Shown here: positions 1-7,941 of the stretch, piece by piece
Position numbering within the stretch: position 1 is the first letter of the stretch
Layout: each line of letters begins with the position of its first letter
Assembly: GCF_005280585.1 (NCBI RefSeq)
Contig: NZ_SZVO01000006.1
Span: 408,029 to 472,028, forward strand
DNA length: 64,000 bases
Reading direction: 5' to 3'
Origin: Dyadobacter frigoris
GTDB taxonomy: Bacteria > Bacteroidota > Bacteroidia > Cytophagales > Spirosomataceae
Translations under genes and position numbers: made by a program
Notes under the pieces: model-generated
Database searches by the model: none
Seen by the model: the letters and a program-made list of their open reading frames with translations, nothing else
What the model was told of the DNA's origin: nothing

Positions 1-712
1 TACCGCTACAAATTACCAAAAACAGTAAAAATCAGCACTTTACAAGATCAACCATCACCGTTGGCCAAGAAAAATAATAGTTTTAGGCACTGAATATAAA
101 ATATAACTTTTTCAAGTTTATAACAATTCATCAATATGAGAATACAACCTGTTTTTTCTATGCAGTGATTAAACTTTACTATGCGACGATCCAGGTTTTA
201 ATTAACTTTTCCGATCATTTTTATAAATATCTAAACCCTTATCAGTCAAGTCACTTGATTGCTAAACAAAAGCAGATTTGCGCCCGGCTTTTAAAATCAG
301 GTTACAAAGCATATCATGCTCAGAGAGTTATAAGCAGCACAAAAGGAATATCGAACGCTATTAATTATACGTTATCAAACTTACTCTACAATGCGCTACA
401 ATTTTATTCTAAATGAAGAATTAAAAGAAAAATATGAAGGATAAAGCATGTATATTACTTAGACTTCAAACCTCAATTTCAGGATCGGGTTTACTTCCTT
501 AATTTAATTCCTTCAAGAAAACTATTATTTAAAACAGAATTGCCTTGAACAATTGAGGCAACAAAACATTTTGCGTGGCGTGTAGTACTTTTTGGATTTA
601 TACTCCTGGAAAATCTGGAAGATGTAGTATTAGTTATTTCACTGTAAAATAGTATGTTAAGAAAATTTAATTTTCGCTTTTTAGAAAAATTGTTGGCTTT
701 AAACTAAAATCC
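1..712. other. AT-rich region without a supported gene
   Basis: No convincing coding sequence is visible on either strand. The only open frame of note (165-416, GTG start) has no recognisable domain and a composition like translated AT-rich spacer. The left edge may hold the upstream region of a gene lying outside the window. Nothing else was identified. Confidence 0.5.
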
Positions 713-747
713 ATAAAAAAACCAGCGTCTCAGAAAGAGAAACTGGA
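713..747 (-). terminator. Rho-independent terminator of the ECF sigma gene
   Basis: Read on the minus strand, CCAG and CTGG arms with an inner TCTC/GAGA pairing form a hairpin followed by a run of seven T. It lies about 25 bases past the stop of the sigma factor gene, the position expected for its intrinsic terminator. Confidence 0.7.
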
Positions 748-769
748 TCAAAACCTCCATTCCTATAAT

Positions 770-1381
770 TTATGCAGCTCTCAAAGTAAAACTATGTACA
801 TCAAAAATCTCTCTTAATTCATTAAGTGCTTTACGAATTCTTGATTTTACAGTCCCTAAGGGCAAGCTTAACTTTTCAGATACTTCTTCATGCGTATATC
901 CCTGAAAATAAACAAGATCAATCAACACACTCTTTTCTGGTAATAGGCTTGCTACAATGGCACGTATATCAATAGTAGCTGGGATAGGATTAAAAACGAC
1001 ATTATTCCCCAAATCGGATTCAATAACTGTATCCCAGCTTACCGATTTCTCATTTTTAACATCAAGTCTTAAACGATCTATGGCCGTATTTCTCGCAACA
1101 TTTAGAATCCATGTAAAAAGCGTCCCTTTTTCAACATTATAACTTCCAATATTTTTCCAGATTTTCAAAAAAGAATCCTGCATTACATCCGCCGCTTTAT
1201 CTTCATCCTTAACTATTTTCATGATAATACCATACAATGCCGAAGCGTAATGGTCGTAAAGATATTCGAAGGCCTCCCTGCTATTACATTTTAAAGAAGA
1301 TATCAATTCTTGTTCGGTGTATGCAGATTTACTTATCATCTTTTCAGTTATTGATGTAGTTGTTTCGGGTAAGTCTGACAA
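770..1381 (-). CDS. ECF-family RNA polymerase sigma factor
   Basis: This 203-residue protein has the two-domain layout of sigma-70 extracytoplasmic-function factors. Region 2 spans about residues 35-105, with the conserved DxFLKIWKN and FTWILNVARNTAIDRLR stretches. Region 4 spans about residues 140-195, with a helix-turn-helix reading YTHEEVSEKLSLPLGTVKSR. It would direct core polymerase to alternative promoters. The N-terminal tail before Met15 is poorly conserved in character, so a start at that Met is possible. No anti-sigma or FecR-like partner is adjacent, which is unusual for the class. It is divergent from the beta-lactamase-fold gene with about 335 bases between them. The family call is firm; the target genes are unknown. 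Confidence 0.9.
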   Translation of the reverse strand: MSDLPETTTSITEKMISKSAYTEQELISSLKCNSREAFEYLYDHYASALYGIIMKIVKDEDKAADVMQDSFLKIWKNIGSYNVEKGTLFTWILNVARNTAIDRLRLDVKNEKSVSWDTVIESDLGNNVVFNPIPATIDIRAIVASLLPEKSVLIDLVYFQGYTHEEVSEKLSLPLGTVKSRIRKALNELREIFDVHSFTLRAA

Positions 1382-1716
1382 CTTTGTTAGTCTTTCATAA
1401 ACAGCCCATACAAATTATGTTCCATCTGTTATGTTTCTAAAAGTGTGTATGCTTTCCCTCTATTTTGTGGATTTCGCTTTGGCATTAATTCTGTTTTTAA
1501 ATAAATATTCCTCAGATTACAGAAAAACTGAGGAAAATTTAAATTACACAAATGGAAACCATTCCACACTTTTTTTAAAATATTTGTATTATCATTTTGC
1601 AAACAAACACCAAAACCCTTCCAAACAATTCATTATAAGGTATTTACTTACCGAATATATATATTTAACATACAGATCTGTTTTTGACGAATTTCCCTAC
1701 ACTTCCTTTTTACCAT
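1382..1716. other. Divergent intergenic region, sigma factor / serine hydrolase
   Basis: AT-rich spacer of about 335 bases between two divergent genes. It must hold both promoters, but I see no exact match to the Bacteroidota -7 consensus TAnnTTTG at a convincing position. An open frame crossing it (1431-1757) overlaps the signal peptide of the hydrolase in another frame and is judged spurious. Confidence 0.5.
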
Positions 1717-2646
1717 ATGAAACATCTTTATTTTATTGCAGTGCTGTCGCTCCTTAATTTTACTGTTTTTTCACAAAATTCAAGCACAATTCATTCGATA
1801 TCTGATAAAAAACTGACTGGAAAACTTGAAAAAGCACTGGCAGGCTTTAAAGGAAATGCAGGTATTTATGTGCGAAATTTAAAATCGGATAAGTTTGCTT
1901 CTATCAATGCGGATACTATTTTCCCAACTGCGAGTATGGTCAAAATACCCATTATGATTGGGGTTTTTGACAAAATCAACAAGGGCCAAATTCAATTTGA
2001 CCAGCTTCTCACCTACCGTGATTCGTTGAAATATGACGACGGAATTACAGGCTCATTGCGTGACAGCACAAAAATCCCTTTGCCAAAAGTGATTCATTTG
2101 ATGATATCATTAAGTGATAATACAGGCAGTTTATGGCTTCAGGCTCTGGCTGGTGGCGGTTCAACGATAAATCAATGGCTGGAAATCAATGGCTTTATTA
2201 ATACCCGTGTCAATTCCAGAACTCCGGGACGAAAACAAAATCAGGCGATGTATGGCTGGGGACAAACATCACCGCGAGAAATGGCTGAATTGATGGCCAT
2301 GCTGCGACTGGGAAAAGTGATCAGTCCCGATGCGAGTGAAAGAATGTATCGCTATTTGGGTATGCAGTTCTGGGATGGCGAAGCTTTATCCCAAATTCCG
2401 CCCTTCATTAAAACAGGTGCAAAAAGCGGTGCCGTAAATCAGGCCAAATCAGAAGTTGTAATGGTTCATGCTCCTCATGGTGATTATGTTTTTTGTATTA
2501 CAACCAAAAATCAGCAAGACGAGCGCTGGCAAAGAGATAATGAAGGATACAAACTGATTCGCACAGTTTCTGAAATAATCTGGAACCATTTTGAGCCCAA
2601 AAGTAACTGGAAACCCGTTTCAGGATATGAAAAATGGTGGTTTTAA
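1717..2646 (+). CDS. Secreted class A beta-lactamase-fold serine hydrolase
   Basis: The start is placed at the ATG at 1717 because it gives a clean signal peptide (KHLYFIAVLSLLNFTVFSQ); the frame runs upstream only to a TTG. About 309 residues. Class A motifs are present: the Ser-x-x-Lys motif SMVK (Ser73, Lys76), SDN (133-135) and KSG in place of KTG (236-238). In the omega loop, TRVNSRTPGRK lines up with TRLDRWEPELN of TEM-type enzymes, so the deacylating Glu166 appears to be Thr. Acylation could still occur, but efficient beta-lactam hydrolysis is doubtful. A peptidase or esterase of the beta-lactamase superfamily (PF13354-like) is the safer label. Predicted periplasmic. It is monocistronic and ends at a bidirectional hairpin. 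Confidence 0.85.
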   Translation: MKHLYFIAVLSLLNFTVFSQNSSTIHSISDKKLTGKLEKALAGFKGNAGIYVRNLKSDKFASINADTIFPTASMVKIPIMIGVFDKINKGQIQFDQLLTYRDSLKYDDGITGSLRDSTKIPLPKVIHLMISLSDNTGSLWLQALAGGGSTINQWLEINGFINTRVNSRTPGRKQNQAMYGWGQTSPREMAELMAMLRLGKVISPDASERMYRYLGMQFWDGEALSQIPPFIKTGAKSGAVNQAKSEVVMVHAPHGDYVFCITTKNQQDERWQRDNEGYKLIRTVSEIIWNHFEPKSNWKPVSGYEKWWF

Positions 2647-2652
2647 AATGAA

Positions 2653-2682
2653 AAATTCTTACCTGTTACCAGGTAAGAATTT
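2653..2682. terminator. Bidirectional terminator hairpin
   Basis: A perfect 13-bp stem (AAATTCTTACCTG and its complement) with a 4-base TTAC loop lies between two convergent genes, the serine hydrolase (+) and a small hypothetical gene (-). The plus side has only short T runs, so termination strength is uncertain. Confidence 0.65.
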
Positions 2683-2702
2683 GACAAATTCATTATAAAA
2701 GT

Positions 2703-2996
2703 TCAAGCCGTGGCTCTACTTTTCTGCAATAACCATCTGCTTTCTTTTTTTACAAAAGTGATCGGGACGTACTCGTCGTTGGGAGCGCCAATGTAATAAA
2801 CCGCCCATTCAGGATCCTGATGCGATAACATTTCACTGATACAATCTGCCCGATGTCCGGTTGGATTTGAACAATTGTCCCAGTAAAAAAGCTCAACTCG
2901 ATAATGGAGCTGTTCTTTCAGCCCATTGACAGTTACTTCAATTTCGATTTCATGCCTTCCTGGAATTGTTGGAATCGGTATCGCTATATGGCTCAT
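2703..2996 (-). CDS. Small hypothetical protein
   Basis: A 97-residue protein that I do not recognise. It has no signal peptide or membrane segment. The N-terminal half reads as beta-strands (HIAIPIPTIPGRHEIEIEVTV). The central part contains two Cys residues in a WDNCSNPTGHRADC stretch. The tail is basic (KKESRWLLQKSRA). It lies 25 bases upstream of permease 1 on the same strand, but permease 1 is transcribed before it, so it would be the last gene of that operon. Coding potential is supported by its normal codon character compared with the neighbouring spacers. Function unknown. Confidence 0.6.
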   Translation of the reverse strand: MSHIAIPIPTIPGRHEIEIEVTVNGLKEQLHYRVELFYWDNCSNPTGHRADCISEMLSHQDPEWAVYYIGAPNDEYVPITFVKKESRWLLQKSRATA

Positions 2997-3021
2997 ATGA
3001 TTGATGTTTAGATGTGTCTTT

Positions 3022-5397
3022 TTAGTCGGTTTTAAGGGATTTTACCGGATTCATGAGGGCGGCTTTGATACTTTGGTAGCTTACGGTAGCGAAAGTTATA
3101 ATCACCGCCAGAATTCCGGATAAGCCAAAAACCCACCATGTTATCTCAATTCTCTCCGTAAAATCCTGTAACCACTGATTCATCAAATACCAGGCAACCG
3201 GCGTTGCCAGTAGAATAGAAATAAATACCAGCTTGATAAAATCCTTCGAAAGAAGCGCTACCACACTTGCAATACTGGCGCCCAGAACTTTTCGAATACC
3301 AATTTCCTTAGTTCTGGTTTCCGCAGTAAACGTTACCAGACCGAACAGACCCATGCAGGCAATAAAAATCGCAAAAGCGGTAAAAACCGTAAACATTTTT
3401 GACATCCTGATTTCTGTTTTAAATGTATCATTGAAAGCGTCATCAAGAAAATAATACCCGAAGGGTTTATCTGCAGAATATTTTTTATAAATTTTTTCTA
3501 TGGATTTGATCTTTTCAACGATATTGGATTTGGGATCCATTTTGGCGAACAGAATGCCGGAGCTTTGTTCGTCAGCCAATCTGTTGGTAGTGTCCGAAAT
3601 TATAAAAAGCCCCATTGGAAGTTTCTCGTTTTTGGTTGAGGCAAAACGAAAATTTTTCAAAATACCAACAACAGTTCTGTTAAATACTTGTTGCCCGAGC
3701 GGATTTCCTTTCAAACCTAATTCTGTTATTGCCGTTTCGTTCAGCAACATGCCATGCCCGTTTCTCCATGAACTGCCTTCCGGTTTTACTTTCCAGGCCA
3801 ATCCCAACGTATTGATGTAATCAGCATCAACTTCGGCATATGATATACTTACATCTTTCTGTGTTGATTTATTCTGAGAAAAAAACATGTTGTAACCTTT
3901 GTATAATCCGGTACTTGAAAAAGCAACCTTTTCAACACCAGCCAGTTCTGCTATTTCATTTTTAAATGAGAAGTAATTTTTGCCGATAGAGCCACTTATC
4001 GGAATGTTCAGCATCTGATCTTTATTCAGCCCCAGTTTTACATTTTGCATAAAACTTAATTGTTGCCGGACAATAAAACTGCAAACAATCAAAGCGATGG
4101 AAACTGTAAATTGGAAAACCATGAAAATCTTTCTTAAAACGGTTCCTTTTTGCTGGCTTCCCAGTCTTCCTTTTAGTACCTCAATTGGAGAGAAACCGGA
4201 TAAGATCAGTGCCGGATAACTACCGGCAACGAAGGCACTAAAAAGCAAAATCCCAATTAAAACACCTAGAAAAGTGGGGGACAAAAGAAACGAGGCGTCA
4301 ATTTTCAGATCTAATAAATTATAAAAAGGCTGACGCAGAAGCTCAACAAATGCAAAGGATAAGGCAAATGCAATACAACAAACCAAGACTGACTCAGTAT
4401 AAAATTGCTTGATCAATCCACTTCTCCCTGCTCCTGCCACTTTCCGAACGCCTACCTCTTTGGCTCTTTGCGTAGATCTGGCAGTGGTAAGGCTCATGTA
4501 ATTGAACAATGCCAGAAAAAGTATGAGTGAAGCAATGCCTGCAAAAATTTTGATCAGTTTAGTGTTGCCGCCTGAGTCCGTAGAGTTATTACCAAGATGG
4601 ATAGTAGTAAAACCTTCAAGTGAATAACTTGCTTTCTTATCAAAATCATCCGTTTCAATTCCTGCTGTGAGAATCTTTTTTTCGACTTTTCTTACAGAAT
4701 TTTCAGAGTCCAGCAACAGATAAGTATTGAAAGCACCGGCGTGTTCCCACATGTTTTTATCTTGTTCACTTAATTGCGGGATTGTAATGACGGAGGCAAC
4801 AAAATCAAAATTTAAGGTAGAATTTGAAGGCGGGTTTTCCGCAACTGCGATTATTTCAAACAAATGTTTCCCCTCATACAAAAGTGTCTTCCCAACAGGA
4901 TCTTTTTCTCCAAAATATTTCTTTGCTGTCCTTTCCGAAATAACCATTTTATAGGGTTTATTCAGCATGTCCGCCACACTACCTTCTTTTATTTTAAAGG
5001 AAAATACCTTAAAAAATGAAGGATCCGCAAATATGAAATTGGGCTCGCTGAACAAGGCTGAGAAATTCTCAGGGTTTTTGATCACCACAGCTTGATAAGA
5101 TTCCTGAACACGCACAAAATCCTGAATTTCAGGCATTGATTCTTTTAACTTGGGACCCAATTTAGCATTGAAATTTTTAAACTGCATCTCACGCCCATCC
5201 ATCTTAATAGCAGCCAGTATGCTGTAAATCCTATCCCCGTTTTTATGAAACTTGTCATAACTATACTCGTGCATCACAAACATGAGTATCAGCATGGATA
5301 CCGCCATACCCATCGCGAGGCCGACGATATTGATGAAGGAATAATCCTTGTGCTTCCAAATATTCCTGGCGGCGATTTTGAGGTAGTTTCTGAACAT
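3022..5397 (-). CDS. ABC transporter permease 1 (FtsX/MacB-like)
   Basis: A 791-residue permease of the MacB-type mechanotransmission family. An N-terminal transmembrane helix (about 20-42) is followed by a MacB-like periplasmic domain (about 43-280). Then come the first FtsX core with three to four helices and its cytoplasmic loop RAKEVGVRK (about 311-319), a second extracytoplasmic domain, and a second FtsX core with TKEIGIRKVLGAS near 694. Unlike canonical MacB it has no fused ATPase and has a duplicated FtsX core. It ends NPVKSLKTD, a family signature. It is the last permease of the three-permease block, 15 bases after permease 2. It would depend on an ATPase encoded elsewhere, probably the one at 22000-22677. 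The substrate cannot be read from sequence. Confidence 0.9.
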   Translation of the reverse strand: MFRNYLKIAARNIWKHKDYSFINIVGLAMGMAVSMLILMFVMHEYSYDKFHKNGDRIYSILAAIKMDGREMQFKNFNAKLGPKLKESMPEIQDFVRVQESYQAVVIKNPENFSALFSEPNFIFADPSFFKVFSFKIKEGSVADMLNKPYKMVISERTAKKYFGEKDPVGKTLLYEGKHLFEIIAVAENPPSNSTLNFDFVASVITIPQLSEQDKNMWEHAGAFNTYLLLDSENSVRKVEKKILTAGIETDDFDKKASYSLEGFTTIHLGNNSTDSGGNTKLIKIFAGIASLILFLALFNYMSLTTARSTQRAKEVGVRKVAGAGRSGLIKQFYTESVLVCCIAFALSFAFVELLRQPFYNLLDLKIDASFLLSPTFLGVLIGILLFSAFVAGSYPALILSGFSPIEVLKGRLGSQQKGTVLRKIFMVFQFTVSIALIVCSFIVRQQLSFMQNVKLGLNKDQMLNIPISGSIGKNYFSFKNEIAELAGVEKVAFSSTGLYKGYNMFFSQNKSTQKDVSISYAEVDADYINTLGLAWKVKPEGSSWRNGHGMLLNETAITELGLKGNPLGQQVFNRTVVGILKNFRFASTKNEKLPMGLFIISDTTNRLADEQSSGILFAKMDPKSNIVEKIKSIEKIYKKYSADKPFGYYFLDDAFNDTFKTEIRMSKMFTVFTAFAIFIACMGLFGLVTFTAETRTKEIGIRKVLGASIASVVALLSKDFIKLVFISILLATPVAWYLMNQWLQDFTERIEITWWVFGLSGILAVIITFATVSYQSIKAALMNPVKSLKTD

Positions 5398-5412
5398 TAG
5401 AAGTTAGGTTTA

Positions 5413-7881
5413 CTATTCTGAACGGAGTGATTTTACAGGATTGGCCAGGGCTGCTTTGATACTTTGAAAACTGATTGTGACCAAAGAAATGACGATTGCT
5501 ATAACCGCAGCAAGGGCAAATATCTGCCAGGAGACATCGACACGATAAGCATAATTTTGCAGCCATTTATCGACTGCATACCACGCGAGTGGGGTTGATA
5601 AAATGATGGCTATCAAGACAAGTTTGAGAAAATCTCTTGATAATAAACCAACAAGTCCGAAAACGGAAGCGCCCAGCACTTTCCTGATTCCGATCTCTTT
5701 GGTACGCTGTTCGGCTGTAAATGCGGCTAAGGCAAATAATCCCAAACAGCCAATAAACAAAGCTAAACCAGTAAAAACGCCTAAAACGGTACTTGTTTTT
5801 CCTTCTGAAATGTAAAGCCTGGCGAAAGAAGAATCCAGAAAATCATGCTCCACGGGTACATCAGGAACAGTTGTTTTCCAAAGTGCCTCTACTTTTTGAA
5901 TGACCGATTTTTCAGTACCAGGCAATAATCTTACCGCCACATTGGAGTCCCACGTTTGATAACTTTTAGACGATTCGTTAAAGATTGCAATCGGTTCAAT
6001 AGCCAGCTTGACGGATCCGTTATAAAAATTTTTCATCACGCCAACAACCTGAAAACGTTGGTTTCGGTTACCCGGATAACGCATCCATTTCCCAACACCA
6101 TTTTCCCAGCCCATGGCTTTCACCGCCGCTTCATTCAGAATCACACTGGTTGAATCACTTCCTGTATTGGATAGAAAATTACGTCCGGCAATGATTTCTA
6201 TACCTAATGTCGGGACAAAATTAACGTCCGTCATAAAAGAACTGAGAAGCAGACTTTTGACAACAGCATGTTTTTGATCACCTTGCTCCGGCTCATAATA
6301 ATCTCCAAAACTTCCCTGAGAAGGCAAATAGGTAGAGTATGTTGTATTGACAACACCCGGGATCTGCGACAGTTGCTGACGAAAAGTTTCTTTGGCAGAA
6401 ATGTTTCCCAAATGCCGTGCGTTTTCGATGATCAAAACATTTTCACGTTGTAAACCGGGAGAAATTTTTGTCGCGAAATGTAATTGCTCATAAACCACAA
6501 AAGCGCCTAACATCAGCACAATGGATACCGAAAATTGAAATACGACCAAACCATTTCGCAAAAAAACATGACCGCCAGAAGCTGCAATGCCTGACATTTT
6601 CGAAATATCAACCGTTTTGGATTTTGAAAAATAGAAAGCAGGATATAAACCGCACACCAGACCTGTTAAAAGTGGCAACAGCACTACAAAAGGTAAGATT
6701 TTGAAAGAATAAAGATCTGTCACCTCCAACCTCAATCCCGTAAGTTTATTGAAAAAAGGCAGCGTTATAGAAGTTAAAACAGCAGCCAGAATCATCGCAA
6801 TCAAACTGAATAATAAAGATTCTGTCAGAAATTGTCCAACCAGAACATTTTTATTTGATCCCAACGCACGGCGAATTCCTACTTCCCTGGTACGCTTGAT
6901 GGACCTTGCGGTGGATAGATTCATGAAATTTACACAGGCAAGCAAAAGGATCAAACCGCCGACGATGGCAAAAATATTGACCTGCTGTTTGTCTCCCAGC
7001 GTTGTCAACCGGGAATAAAAACCTGCCGCATTTAAGTGCAAAGATTTCAGTGTAATTAACTTAACATCAAGTTTGTCGCCATTTTGAAGTTGTTTCAAAA
7101 AATCCTGTCCGACCCGTTCGTATGCTGCCGGAGCATATCTTTTGACCATATCCGGAAATTTCGCTTCCAGGCTTGCCAAGGTTTCTTGCGTCGGTTTTTC
7201 ATGAAATTTTGCCCAGGTATCAACTTGCAGCCAGATCCAGCTCCATGCAAAATTTTCAATAACGCGAAAATCTGCCATGGGCAACAAAAAATCAAACTGA
7301 ACTGAGGATGTCGAAGGCAGGTTTTTCACAATGCCGGAAATCGTGTAAACGTGTCCATTTACTTCAAGAGCTTGACCAATTGCCGATTTTGTACCAAAAT
7401 ATTTTTCCGCAGTTTGCTCTGTTAAAACCATACTACCAGATTTATCAAGTGCCGACAAACTGCCTTCCTTCATCGGAAAAGCAAATAATTTCAAAAATGA
7501 AGTATCCACGGCCATCGCTGCGGTTTCATTATATTGCAGTGGCTCGTCTCCGGAAACACTGCGACGAACGATAGCACTTCCCAGATTAAACGTCCGGGCT
7601 GTCATTTCAATTTCCGGATAATCGGCTGCTAATCTTGGGCCAAGCGGTGGAGGCGTATTGGTCGTTTTGCCCTCTTCTCCGCCCATTTTAAAATCCAGCG
7701 TTACAGAAAATATACGGTCAGCATCCGGCAGAAATTCATCAAAACTTTTTTCGTAATAAACATAAATCCCGATAAGCCAGCACGCCGCAAGTCCGACGCC
7801 CAGGCCGGCAACATTCACAAGTGAAAAAAAAGTCTGCCGGTGAAAATTCCGGAATGCTACTTTAATATGATTGCTTATCAT
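5413..7881 (-). CDS. ABC transporter permease 2 (FtsX/MacB-like)
   Basis: At 822 residues this is the longest of the seven paralogs. It has the same architecture: TM1 near residues 20-42, a large periplasmic domain, FtsX core 1 with loop TREVGIRRALGS near 329, a second periplasmic domain and FtsX core 2 with TKEIGIRKVLGAS near 725. It ends NPVKSLRSE. The first loop carries RR instead of RK, a minor variant. The extra length lies in the first extracytoplasmic domain, suggesting a different extracytoplasmic partner or substrate. The gene is 60 bases downstream of permease 3 and 15 bases upstream of permease 1, so the three are probably cotranscribed. No ATPase domain is present. Confidence 0.9.
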   Translation of the reverse strand: MISNHIKVAFRNFHRQTFFSLVNVAGLGVGLAACWLIGIYVYYEKSFDEFLPDADRIFSVTLDFKMGGEEGKTTNTPPPLGPRLAADYPEIEMTARTFNLGSAIVRRSVSGDEPLQYNETAAMAVDTSFLKLFAFPMKEGSLSALDKSGSMVLTEQTAEKYFGTKSAIGQALEVNGHVYTISGIVKNLPSTSSVQFDFLLPMADFRVIENFAWSWIWLQVDTWAKFHEKPTQETLASLEAKFPDMVKRYAPAAYERVGQDFLKQLQNGDKLDVKLITLKSLHLNAAGFYSRLTTLGDKQQVNIFAIVGGLILLLACVNFMNLSTARSIKRTREVGIRRALGSNKNVLVGQFLTESLLFSLIAMILAAVLTSITLPFFNKLTGLRLEVTDLYSFKILPFVVLLPLLTGLVCGLYPAFYFSKSKTVDISKMSGIAASGGHVFLRNGLVVFQFSVSIVLMLGAFVVYEQLHFATKISPGLQRENVLIIENARHLGNISAKETFRQQLSQIPGVVNTTYSTYLPSQGSFGDYYEPEQGDQKHAVVKSLLLSSFMTDVNFVPTLGIEIIAGRNFLSNTGSDSTSVILNEAAVKAMGWENGVGKWMRYPGNRNQRFQVVGVMKNFYNGSVKLAIEPIAIFNESSKSYQTWDSNVAVRLLPGTEKSVIQKVEALWKTTVPDVPVEHDFLDSSFARLYISEGKTSTVLGVFTGLALFIGCLGLFALAAFTAEQRTKEIGIRKVLGASVFGLVGLLSRDFLKLVLIAIILSTPLAWYAVDKWLQNYAYRVDVSWQIFALAAVIAIVISLVTISFQSIKAALANPVKSLRSE

Positions 7882-7941
7882 CGTTTTATCTTTAAGAAGT
7901 TAGGCAAAGAATCGCAAGAAAATAATCTAAAAACAATGGTT

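Noticed and set aside
165..416. 83-codon open frame with GTG start
   Set aside because: No domain, no plausible neighbour and an AT-rich spacer-like composition; not enough to call a gene.
1431..1757. 108-codon frame upstream of the serine hydrolase
   Set aside because: Overlaps the signal peptide of the hydrolase in another frame and has no recognisable sequence.
1717..2646. True class A beta-lactamase resistance gene
   Set aside because: The omega-loop Glu appears replaced by Thr, so resistance cannot be claimed from the fold alone.
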